Part shown: positions 11,475 to 20,153 of the stretch, one piece after another | Position numbering within the stretch: position 1 is the first letter of the stretch | How the letters are laid out: each line of letters starts with the position of its first letter | NCBI GenBank assembly: GCA_902606835.1 | Contig: CACLHW010000002.1 | Span: 1-64,000 of the forward strand | Source of the DNA: an uncultured Pelagibacteraceae bacterium | GTDB lineage: Bacteria > Pseudomonadota > Alphaproteobacteria > Pelagibacterales > Pelagibacteraceae | Length of the DNA: 64,000 bases | Direction of reading: 5' to 3' | Made by a program: the position numbers and the translations under genes | The notes under the pieces: generated by a model | Database searches by the model: none | What the model was told of the DNA's origin: nothing | What the model saw: the letters and a program-made list of their open reading frames with translations, nothing else

Positions 11475-12258
11475 TAATATACTTAAAGAAATAATTAACA
11501 AAAAAAAACAAAAGCTTAATAAACTAAAAAAAACAATTTCGATAGAATTGTTAAATGAAAATATAAATAAAAATAAAACTTACATCAATTTTAAAGAAAA
11601 AATAGAAAATAATATATCTGAAAATAAAATATCTATTATTGCTGAAATTAAAAAAGCAAGTCCTTCAGCTGGTATCATTGTTAAAAATTATGATCCTGTT
11701 GATATAGCAAAAAAGTATTTAAATAATAATGCTACTTGTTTGTCTGTGCTTACAGAGGAAGATTTTTTTCTAGGTAATCTTATCCATATGCATAAAATTA
11801 AACAAAAAATAAATTTACCTATACTATGTAAAGATTTTTTTATTGATCCATTTCAATTATATTTAGCTAAGAGTTATGGAGCTGATGCTATCTTAATAAT
11901 ACTTGCAGGAATAAATGAAAAATTAGCTGATGAATTATATGAAACTTCTTTAAAATTAAATATGTCTGTAATTGTAGAGGTTCACACAAAAGATGAAGCA
12001 AAAAGTTCTCTAAGATTTAAAAATGCATTAATTGGAATTAATAACAGAAATCTTAAAACATTAGAAACTAGTATGAATACAACCTTTGAAATTCATGATA
12101 TTTTAACTGATCATAAAGGTCCTTTGATTTCAGAGAGTGGAATAAAGACGAAAGAAGAGCTTTTAGAAATTACCAAGAGAACTAAAATCAAAACCTTTTT
12201 AATAGGTGAATCACTGTTAAAAAACATAGATAAAAATTCTATTTTTTCAGTTTTGTGA
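11467..12258 (+). CDS. trpC: Indole-3-glycerol phosphate synthase
   Basis: IIAEIKKASPSAG, LCKDFFIDPFQ, IGINNRNLKTLE. Confidence 0.96.
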   Translation: MSNNILKEIINKKKQKLNKLKKTISIELLNENINKNKTYINFKEKIENNISENKISIIAEIKKASPSAGIIVKNYDPVDIAKKYLNNNATCLSVLTEEDFFLGNLIHMHKIKQKINLPILCKDFFIDPFQLYLAKSYGADAILIILAGINEKLADELYETSLKLNMSVIVEVHTKDEAKSSLRFKNALIGINNRNLKTLETSMNTTFEIHDILTDHKGPLISESGIKTKEELLEITKRTKIKTFLIGESLLKNIDKNSIFSVL

Positions 12259-12306
12259 TAAAAAATCCCTGGTTTTATTGACTTTTAATGGGTTGTTAAA
12301 TCAAAA

Positions 12307-12321
12307 GAACTTTTATAGAAC
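12307..12321. promoter_or_regulatory. Alphaproteobacterial LexA (SOS) box, GAAC-N7-GAAC, i.e. GTTC-N7-GTTC on the minus strand
   Basis: Sequence gaacttttatagaac read directly; 23 bp upstream of the likely lexA ATG at 12345; matches the established alphaproteobacterial GTTCN7GTTC consensus. Confidence 0.85.
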
Positions 12322-12344
12322 AGTAAATGTACGTTATTTGTTCT

Positions 12345-13025
12345 ATGCTTACAAAAAAACAAAAAAACCTGCTTTTATATATAAATAAAAAAATTAGATC
12401 TACAGGTGTATCTCCTTCTTATGAAGAAATGAAAAACTCTTTAAATCTTAAGTCAAAATCTGGCATTCACAGACTTATATCTGCTCTTGAAGAAAGAGGA
12501 TTCATTAAAAGGCTGGCTCATAAGGCTAGAGCTCTAGAAGTATTAAAACTTCCAGAAACTGCAAGCGCAAATGACATTTATAACTCTTTTTCTCCTAGTG
12601 TAATCACAGGTGGCTTAGATTCTTCTAGTAAGAAAAAAAATATGGAAGAAGTGCCGGTATTAGGGAAAATTGCAGCAGGAACTCCTATTGAGGCAATACA
12701 AAATGAAGTTAGCAGAATAGTTCTACCTGAGGGATTAAATAAAAATGGTGAACATTTTGGTTTAAAAGTTTCAGGAGATTCAATGATCGAAGCTGGAATT
12801 AATGACGGCGATACAGTAATTGTAAAAAAATCTAATACTGCAAATAATGGAGATATAGTTGTTGCTTTGATTGATGATCATGAAGCAATGCTTAAAAGAT
12901 TAAGAAAAAAGGGAAAAGTTGTAGCTCTTGAAAGTGCGAATAAAAGATATGAAACCAAAATTTTTGGACCTGATAGGGTAAAAATTCAAGGTGTCTTAAT
13001 ATCTTTATATAGAAACTTCCAATAA
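12345..13025 (+). CDS. lexA: SOS repressor LexA (ORF track start 12327 is probably 6 codons too long)
   Basis: [17 protein letters not shown]...GVSPSYEEM w[11 protein letters not shown] cleavage site; [13 protein letters not shown] catalytic Ser; MLKRL catalytic Lys. Confidence 0.95.
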   Translation: MLTKKQKNLLLYINKKIRSTGVSPSYEEMKNSLNLKSKSGIHRLISALEERGFIKRLAHKARALEVLKLPETASANDIYNSFSPSVITGGLDSSSKKKNMEEVPVLGKIAAGTPIEAIQNEVSRIVLPEGLNKNGEHFGLKVSGDSMIEAGINDGDTVIVKKSNTANNGDIVVALIDDHEAMLKRLRKKGKVVALESANKRYETKIFGPDRVKIQGVLISLYRNFQ

Positions 13026-13044
13026 AATAGTCTAGTAATAATTT

Positions 13045-14433
13045 ATGAGTATAGTAGCAACAAGATTTGCTCCATCTCCTACTGGTCCACTGCACATTGG
13101 TGGTGTAAGAACTGCTCTTTTTAATTGGTTATTCTCAAAAAATAATAAAGGTAAATTTTATTTAAGAATCGAAGATACAGATAAAGAAAGATCTAAAGAG
13201 GAATATAAAAAACAAATTATAAACTCTCTTAATTGGATTGGGATTAACTATGATGACAAAGAATATATTCAATCAAAAAATATAAATAAACATAAGGAAA
13301 TTGCAGAAGAACTGTTAAAAAATGGTTTCGCTTACAAATGTTATTGTTCTGAAGAAGAAATTAAAGATCAAAAAGAAAAATGTAAAAAACAAGGAATAGC
13401 CTATGTTTATAATAGAAAATGGAGAGATCCAAAAAATCTTGAAATACCAAAAAACATCAAGCCTGTAATTAGATTTAAAAGTAAAATTTCTGGAAACTCA
13501 ATTGTTAAAGATCTTGTACAAGGTGAAATTAATATTGCAAATTCAATTATTGAAGATTTTGTTATATTAAGGCAAGATGGTTCACCAACTTATCAATTGT
13601 CTGCAGTCGTTGATGATCATCTAATGAAAATCACACATGTAATAAGAGGAGATGATCACAAAATAAATACTTTCAAACAAAAACAAATTTATGATGCTAT
13701 GAAATGGAATGTGCCTGAATTTGCACATATACCACTTATTCATAGCGAAAAAGGATCTAAACTTTCTAAAAGAGATAAAGCATCTACCATAGATGATTAT
13801 ATAAAGATTGGAATTTTGTCGGACGCTTTAAGGAATTACCTTCTACGTCTTGGGTGGGCTCATAAAGATAAAGAGATTTTTAACCTTCATGAAAGTATCG
13901 ATCTTTTTGACTTAAAAGGTGTAGGAAAGTCTCCATCAAAATTAGATATGTCTAGAATACTTTCTTTAAATGAACACTATATTAAACACATGGATGAAAA
14001 AGAATTGTTTAAATTTTTAAAGATTTATTCTCAAAAATTTAAAAAAAGTATTGATCAATCTAAAGAAAACTCCCTTATAAAATCTATGAATTTTTTAAAA
14101 AATAAAGCAAAAACCCTTGAGGATATTTACCAAAATTCACAGTACATTCTTCAAGATGAAATTAAGATATCCCCTGAAGATTCTAAGCTTTTAGATAATT
14201 CTTCTAAAAATATTATAAAAGACTTTCTTAATGAATTTGAAAAAATGTCAAAAATAACTAAAGAAAATCTCGAAAAAACTGTTAATGGATTGATTGATAA
14301 ACATAAAACAAATTTGAAAGGTGTGGGTCAACCCTTAAGAATAGTTTTAACAGGGTCTAGATTTGGGCCCGGCATCTATAATATTATTCTTTCACTTAAC
14401 AAGGATGTAGTTGTTAAAAGGCTAAAAAATTAA
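13045..14433 (+). CDS. gltX: Glutamyl-tRNA synthetase
   Basis: RFAPSPTGPLHIGGVRTALFN, KLSKRD, class I aaRS. Confidence 0.96.
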   Translation: MSIVATRFAPSPTGPLHIGGVRTALFNWLFSKNNKGKFYLRIEDTDKERSKEEYKKQIINSLNWIGINYDDKEYIQSKNINKHKEIAEELLKNGFAYKCYCSEEEIKDQKEKCKKQGIAYVYNRKWRDPKNLEIPKNIKPVIRFKSKISGNSIVKDLVQGEINIANSIIEDFVILRQDGSPTYQLSAVVDDHLMKITHVIRGDDHKINTFKQKQIYDAMKWNVPEFAHIPLIHSEKGSKLSKRDKASTIDDYIKIGILSDALRNYLLRLGWAHKDKEIFNLHESIDLFDLKGVGKSPSKLDMSRILSLNEHYIKHMDEKELFKFLKIYSQKFKKSIDQSKENSLIKSMNFLKNKAKTLEDIYQNSQYILQDEIKISPEDSKLLDNSSKNIIKDFLNEFEKMSKITKENLEKTVNGLIDKHKTNLKGVGQPLRIVLTGSRFGPGIYNIILSLNKDVVVKRLKN

Positions 14434-15557
14434 AAATAGCTTACTATAACTGAACTCGCTATTTCAGTAGATTTTTCAGTTTTAAAATTTCTAATTATTT
14501 CTTGAGATTTTGCTACTTGTTTTTCTATAGCTTTTTTATCACTTAAAAGTTTATCAACGGTATTGAAAATGTTAGTAGGGTTGCATCTGGATTGTAATAA
14601 TTCTGGAATTATTTCTTCATCAGCAGAAATATTAATAATGTTGGCAAATTTAACCTTTACCAACATTTTAACAATAAAAAAGTTAATTGTCCCCATTTTG
14701 TAAATAATTATTGATGGTATTCTAGAATTACAAATCTCTAATGATATAGTTCCAGACTTAGTTACCGCAAACATGGAAGATTTAAGTATATGAGATTTTA
14801 TTTTTTCGTCCGCTATAACATCACAATTTTTCAACCCTTCTTTTTGTAAGAGATTTTGAATTAACTGGATATGTTCAACTGTAGAATGGAAAACAAAAAA
14901 CAAATCTTTGTATTTTTCATTCATTTTTTTAACAAATTTAAATAAAATTGGAATTAAAACATTAATCTCGGATAATCTGCTGCCCGGGTAAATAGAAAAA
15001 ATCTTTTTGTTATCTTTAATGATTTGACTGATATCGACTTTACTTTTTCCTTGATCCTCCAACAAAGGATGTCCAGTAAAAGTAGATTGCATGCCCTCTT
15101 TATCAAAATATTTTTTCTCAAAAGGAAATAATAATAAAACGTGGTCCAAAAAAGATTTAAGTTGTTTAACTCTGTGTTCTCTCCAAACCCAAACCTGCGG
15201 AGCTACAAAATGAATTGTTTTTATATTTGGGTACTTTCTTTTTACTTCTTTTGCTATACGTAATGTGAAATCAGGACTATCTACCGAAAAAAGAATATCT
15301 GGTTTAAATTTAATAATTTCTTTTACAGTTTCATTGATTTTTTTTTTAATTTTAAAAAAATTTAATAAAACTTTTGTGAAACCCAGATACGTAACTTCTT
15401 TTAAATTATAAAGTGATTTAATACCTAAAGCTTTAAGGTGATCCCCACCAACAGACAAATACTCAATATCTGTTCTTGAATTTTTAAGTTTAGCAATAAC
15501 TTTTGATGCTAATTTATCACCTGATGGTTCACCCGTTAGAATAAATATTTTTTTCAT
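14430..15557 (-). CDS. lpxB: Lipid-A-disaccharide synthase
   Basis: ILTGEPSGDKLASKVI, HFVAPQVWVWREHRVKQ. Confidence 0.96.
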   Translation of the reverse strand: MKKIFILTGEPSGDKLASKVIAKLKNSRTDIEYLSVGGDHLKALGIKSLYNLKEVTYLGFTKVLLNFFKIKKKINETVKEIIKFKPDILFSVDSPDFTLRIAKEVKRKYPNIKTIHFVAPQVWVWREHRVKQLKSFLDHVLLLFPFEKKYFDKEGMQSTFTGHPLLEDQGKSKVDISQIIKDNKKIFSIYPGSRLSEINVLIPILFKFVKKMNEKYKDLFFVFHSTVEHIQLIQNLLQKEGLKNCDVIADEKIKSHILKSSMFAVTKSGTISLEICNSRIPSIIIYKMGTINFFIVKMLVKVKFANIINISADEEIIPELLQSRCNPTNIFNTVDKLLSDKKAIEKQVAKSQEIIRNFKTEKSTEIASSVIVSYF

Positions 15558-16618
15558 TTATGAATTCTCCAGAGTTCACCGTTATCAGACAGCATATAAA
15601 GTTCACCTGTTTCTTTATGTATCTTTATATCTCTGATTCTTCCAATTTTACCTTTAAAAATAGTTTCTTCACTAATAAATTCATTATCTTTAAATTTAAT
15701 TTTTCTTAGAGACTGGTCTTTAAGTGATGTGATTAAAGCATTGCCGTTCCATTCTTTGAATGCTTCACCTTTATAAATGGTCATAGCGCTTACAGCTATT
15801 GAGGGCACCCAGTATTTAATTGCTTTTGTAAAGCCAGGTTTCCATTTAGGTCCTATTTTTGTGCCCGAGTAATTTGTTCCTCCCCATCCTAAAATTTTCC
15901 ACCCATAATTTTCTCCATAATTTGCAGTTCCAAACCAATCACCACCTTTTGCTCCATGGTTAGTCATGTAAATTTTATTATCAAATGGTGATAAAGCCAT
16001 TCCTTGAGGATTTCTAACTCCTATTTGAAAAATTTCAGGTAGCCATTTTTTTTTATTTTTAAACTTTGGATTGTTTTTTGGAATAGATCCATCAAGATTT
16101 ATTCTTATTATGCTACCGGGATGTTTTGATGCATCTTGTGCAATCATTCCCTTACCTCTTTCACCTGCTGTTATATACAGATGTTTATCTTTAATCACTA
16201 AACGTGAACCAAAATGATACATAGAGTCTATCGGCGGCTCGGCTCTAAAGATATTGTTAAATTTGATATTCTTTTGGTTAAATCTACCTTTAGCGACTGA
16301 AGTGCTTGTTTTCCAATTACCTCTATTTTCCGTATATGAAATGTAGATTTCTTGATCTTTATATAAAACATCAAGCAATCCACCTTGACCGTATTCTTTA
16401 ACATTAAGATTGTGATCAATTTTAGAAATTTTTTTATTTTTTAAATTAAGGGTATATAAATTTCCTGATTTTTCTGTAAATACAATATTTTCATTGTCTA
16501 TAAACGTTAGACTCCAGGGATTATTTAACTCATGAGCTATTTTTTCAAATTTGATGTCTGACGCATATAAATGTATGGAGAAAAAATAAAATATTAAAGA
16601 AATAAATATTTTTTTCAT
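15554..16618 (-). CDS. Secreted PQQ-dependent sugar (glucose/sorbosone-type) dehydrogenase family beta-propeller protein
   Basis: Signal peptide MKKIFISLIFYFFSIHLYAS; NPWSLTFIDN, GGLLDVLY, YHFGSRLVI, GVRNPQGMALSP, GRIRDIKI - GSDH/YliI-like pattern. Confidence 0.88.
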   Translation of the reverse strand: MKKIFISLIFYFFSIHLYASDIKFEKIAHELNNPWSLTFIDNENIVFTEKSGNLYTLNLKNKKISKIDHNLNVKEYGQGGLLDVLYKDQEIYISYTENRGNWKTSTSVAKGRFNQKNIKFNNIFRAEPPIDSMYHFGSRLVIKDKHLYITAGERGKGMIAQDASKHPGSIIRINLDGSIPKNNPKFKNKKKWLPEIFQIGVRNPQGMALSPFDNKIYMTNHGAKGGDWFGTANYGENYGWKILGWGGTNYSGTKIGPKWKPGFTKAIKYWVPSIAVSAMTIYKGEAFKEWNGNALITSLKDQSLRKIKFKDNEFISEETIFKGKIGRIRDIKIHKETGELYMLSDNGELWRIHK

Positions 16619-17406
16619 TTTACAGTAATGAACATTTTATTTTTATTAGCAAAACTAATGCATTTCTTTTGTTCTAAAAAAACATTTTGCATACTTTTTA
16701 AAACAACCCCTTTAAGTCCAGCGTATTTACATTGAGTTAAAGTTTTAAAACCAATAGTAGGCAGATCTATTCTGAGATCCTGTTTTTTCTTTGGAAATTT
16801 AACTAAAACGCCCCTGTTTTTAAATTTTTTACTTTTGCTTCTTTTTAGCATTGCTTTAGTGCCACCAATACTTTCAATCGCAATCACTTTTCCATTTCTT
16901 ACGACTGTACCTTGACTAAAATTATATTTGCCCAATCTGTTTAATGTTTTAATTGCTTTCATAATATCAATTTTATCATCCTTATTAGGTTTAATTTTGG
17001 AATAGTTTCCCTTTTTTAAAGTTAACTCAGGATTAAAAGTTAATGAACTTATAGTTCTAATTTTCTCTTTTTCAAATATTTTTATAATTTCTTTTAGTAT
17101 AGCAGCATCGCCAAGCTTTGAACTTTTTATAATCCTCGGTATATAATATAAACCTTTGAGATCCAATCTAATTTTAGCAAAATTTGGCCTTTTTACTTTA
17201 CCTGCAAATAAGACCTTTTTACATTTATTTTTTTTAAGTATATTAATTATTTTTCCGAATTGGCCAATTGAAATTTTATACGAATGTTTATCCTTTTTAA
17301 ATTTTCCATTTGTTAAATCAATTATTAAATATTTTAGACTTTTTTCTTTTACTTTATTTAAAATTTGTGTTGGAAAGTTTGACTCTCCAAAAATTAAACC
17401 AATCAT
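16615..17406 (-). CDS. lpxI: UDP-2,3-diacylglucosamine pyrophosphatase LpxI (DUF1009)
   Basis: MIGLIFGESNFP..., LGKYNFSQGTVVRNGKVIAIESIGGTKAML; start re-set to internal ATG overlapping the lpxA stop (TAATG). Confidence 0.9.
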   Translation of the reverse strand: MIGLIFGESNFPTQILNKVKEKSLKYLIIDLTNGKFKKDKHSYKISIGQFGKIINILKKNKCKKVLFAGKVKRPNFAKIRLDLKGLYYIPRIIKSSKLGDAAILKEIIKIFEKEKIRTISSLTFNPELTLKKGNYSKIKPNKDDKIDIMKAIKTLNRLGKYNFSQGTVVRNGKVIAIESIGGTKAMLKRSKSKKFKNRGVLVKFPKKKQDLRIDLPTIGFKTLTQCKYAGLKGVVLKSMQNVFLEQKKCISFANKNKMFITVK

Positions 17407-18188
17407 TATTCTGAATTCGGTGTACAAATAGGTCTTTTTTTATCTTTTGATATAAAATTTATAACCTCTTTGACTAAATCATTTCCTTTATATTCACCAT
17501 TAATTTCATTTAAATTTTCGTGTAAATTCTTAGAGTTAAATATTTTTTTAAAAGCAGCATCAAGTTCCATTATTTTTTTATTATCATATTTCTTTCTTTT
17601 TAAACCAATTAGATTTATGCCTCTTAAATAATTTCTGTTTCCAAAGGATAGACCAAATGGTATTACATCTTTTAAAACACCAGTCATTCCTCCAATCATT
17701 GCCAATCTTCCAATTCTCGTAAATTGTTGAACTGCTGAGTTTCCTCCAATTACAACTGAGTCTTCTATGGTTACATGTCCACCTAAAGGTACGTTGTTTG
17801 CAATAACAACATCATTTCCAATATGGCAATCATGAGCTACGTGAGATGATATCATTAGCAAACAATTGTTTCCTATAATAGTTTTTCCTCCGCCACCTTC
17901 AGTTCCAGGGTTTATAGTAACATATTCTCTTATTATATTGTTTTCTCCTATTTCAAGGCTGTTGGACTCACCTTTATATTTTAAATCTTGAGGTTCAGTA
18001 CCTATGCTAGCAAAAGGAAAAATTTTTGTTTTTTTTCCTATTTTAGTATTTCCTTCAATATGAACATTGGAAATTAGTTCTACTTCATCTTCAAGCCGTA
18101 CTTTGGGCCCTACAGAACAAAAAGGACCAATTTTTACGTTTTTTCCTATTTTTGCTTCTTTATTTATTACACTCGATTTATCAATCAT
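17406..18188 (-). CDS. lpxA: UDP-N-acetylglucosamine O-acyltransferase
   Basis: Hexapeptide repeats, SSHVAHDCHIGNDVVIANNVPLGGHV. Confidence 0.96.
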   Translation of the reverse strand: MIDKSSVINKEAKIGKNVKIGPFCSVGPKVRLEDEVELISNVHIEGNTKIGKKTKIFPFASIGTEPQDLKYKGESNSLEIGENNIIREYVTINPGTEGGGGKTIIGNNCLLMISSHVAHDCHIGNDVVIANNVPLGGHVTIEDSVVIGGNSAVQQFTRIGRLAMIGGMTGVLKDVIPFGLSFGNRNYLRGINLIGLKRKKYDNKKIMELDAAFKKIFNSKNLHENLNEINGEYKGNDLVKEVINFISKDKKRPICTPNSE

Positions 18189-18661
18189 TTATTTTTATCT
18201 ACAATTGTTGCTGACCATTCGGCATCAGCCATTTTTTTTTCATTTACTTTAGCTACACCTTTATATTTCCAAACACGCCCGTGAGATCTTATAGCTTCAA
18301 TTTCTAAATGAAGTTCACAATCAGGTAGCACTGGATTTCTGAATCTGGCTTTTTCAACACTCATTAAATAAACTAATTTGTTTTCGTATTCTTTTGGATC
18401 TATACCGTATGCAGTTAATGCAGCAGCAGCTTGGCCAAATGCTTCAACAATAAGTACTCCTGGCATAACAGGTTGGCCTGGAAAGTGTCCATTAACAAAA
18501 AAAGAGTCTTTCCTTACCTTGACTATTGCTGTTGCTGATTTTAGATGAACAATATTTATCAATTTATCAATTAACAACATAGGTTCTCTATGTGGTAATA
18601 AGCTTTTAATTTTATTCTTATCTATTGAATTACTGCTCATTTTTTTTTCTCTGTTTGACAA
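18185..18661 (-). CDS. fabZ: 3-hydroxyacyl-ACP dehydratase
   Basis: LLPHREPMLLIDKL, NGHFPGQPVMPGVLIVEAFGQA. Confidence 0.97.
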   Translation of the reverse strand: MSNREKKMSSNSIDKNKIKSLLPHREPMLLIDKLINIVHLKSATAIVKVRKDSFFVNGHFPGQPVMPGVLIVEAFGQAAAALTAYGIDPKEYENKLVYLMSVEKARFRNPVLPDCELHLEIEAIRSHGRVWKYKGVAKVNEKKMADAEWSATIVDKNK

Positions 18662-19628
18662 ATTCTTTTAATGGAACAGCTGGGTATCCCATTACCTGAC
18701 AATTGTCTGGAATATTATTAATTACTCCACTTCCCCCACCTATTTTGACGTTATTACCAATTTTTAAATGACCCGATACACCTGCTTGACCACCTATAAC
18801 AACATTATTTCCTATTGTTGTGCTTCCAGCAAAACCAACTTGACCTGCTATCATACAATTTTTTCCTATTTGAACATTGTGCGCTACATGTACTTGGTTA
18901 TCTAAAAAAGTATTTTTTCCTATAATCGTATCAGCTAAAGAACCTCTATCTATAGTACAATTAGCTCCTATTTCAACTCCATCTTCTAATATAACTTTTC
19001 CTATATGTGGGGTCCTGATATTTTTATCTTTTAAAGGTATAAATCCAAAACCTTTTACACCAATTTTTGAACCATCTTGAATATGGACATCATTGGAAAT
19101 TAACGAATTTCTTAATGTAACAAAAGATCCTATTATACAATTTTCACCAATAGTTACATTGCTTTCAATAATACTGTTGCTTCCTATACAAGAATTTTTA
19201 CCTATAACAACATTTTTACCTATAAGAACGTTCTCACCAAATTTTACATTTTTGTAAATTTTTATAAATTTTTTAGAATTTTTTAAATTTTTATCTATAG
19301 AATCTATATCAGCTTCCGGGTAAAACATTTTTGAAGCTTTAGTAACAGCAAATAAAACATTCTTAACATCAAGTTTAATACACTTTTCTGGTAAAAACTT
19401 AGATAGATTTGATGATGTAATACAAACTGCAGCTTTGGTTTTTAATGATATATTTTTATATTTGCTTGAATTTAAAAAAGTCATATCGTTTTTTGTTGCA
19501 TTATTTAATGATTCAAAACCATAAATTTTAAAATTATTATCTGAAAACTTGCCTGTATAACCTATTGCTTTAATTATTTCTTTTAAAGGGAAAGGACCCT
19601 TTTTTTCATAGAATTGATTTTTTGACAT
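18630..19628 (-). CDS. lpxD: UDP-3-O-acylglucosamine N-acyltransferase
   Basis: Hexapeptide repeats; QVHVAHNVQIGKNCMIAGQVGFAGSTTIGN. Confidence 0.96.
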   Translation of the reverse strand: MSKNQFYEKKGPFPLKEIIKAIGYTGKFSDNNFKIYGFESLNNATKNDMTFLNSSKYKNISLKTKAAVCITSSNLSKFLPEKCIKLDVKNVLFAVTKASKMFYPEADIDSIDKNLKNSKKFIKIYKNVKFGENVLIGKNVVIGKNSCIGSNSIIESNVTIGENCIIGSFVTLRNSLISNDVHIQDGSKIGVKGFGFIPLKDKNIRTPHIGKVILEDGVEIGANCTIDRGSLADTIIGKNTFLDNQVHVAHNVQIGKNCMIAGQVGFAGSTTIGNNVVIGGQAGVSGHLKIGNNVKIGGGSGVINNIPDNCQVMGYPAVPLKEFVKQRKKNEQ

Positions 19629-20153
19629 TTACTTTAAATTTAGTGATGGAAGGGCCTTATTTAATTTTTCTACTATAATTTTAGTTATATCATTTTCAGG
19701 ACTTCCTCCTAATGTATTTTTTTTATCAACAACTAAAGAAATATTATTTTCCTTTATATAAGTTTCTAATATTGGATCTATAGCTTTAAGAAGTTGATCT
19801 CTTGATTCAGCCCTTTGTGTTGCAAGTTTATCTATTGAAGCTCTTCTCTGAGATTGAAAATCTATTACCTTCTTTCTTAGATTGTCAGTTTTTTTTGTAT
19901 ATTCTTCTTTGCTCAAAACTGTCTTTTTGGTTAACAAGTCTTGTTCTTCTTTTTTTAGTGACGCTTCCATATCATTAAATCTTTTTGCATTATCGTTAAA
20001 TGTTTTTTTTAAATAATCCTGTGCACCTTTACCAGGTTTGCTATTATTTAAAACGTATTTCAAATCTAAAACCACTATTTTTTGTTCAGCTTGTACACCT
20101 GTACAAAGAAATAGAAAAAAAGTAACTACAAAATATTTTACAAATTGTTTCAT
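19629..20153 (-). CDS. OmpH/Skp-like periplasmic chaperone
   Basis: Signal peptide, IVVLDLKYVLNNSKPGK..., coiled-coil middle; next to bamA. Confidence 0.9.
   Translation of the reverse strand: MKQFVKYFVVTFFLFLCTGVQAEQKIVVLDLKYVLNNSKPGKGAQDYLKKTFNDNAKRFNDMEASLKKEEQDLLTKKTVLSKEEYTKKTDNLRKKVIDFQSQRRASIDKLATQRAESRDQLLKAIDPILETYIKENNISLVVDKKNTLGGSPENDITKIIVEKLNKALPSLNLK

Noticed and set aside
12259-12300. Possible trpC terminator (AAAATCCCTGGTTTT) and sigma70-like -35 (TTGACT at 12278)
   Set aside because: The stem is too short and imperfect, and no convincing -10 is found at correct spacing; not reported as features.
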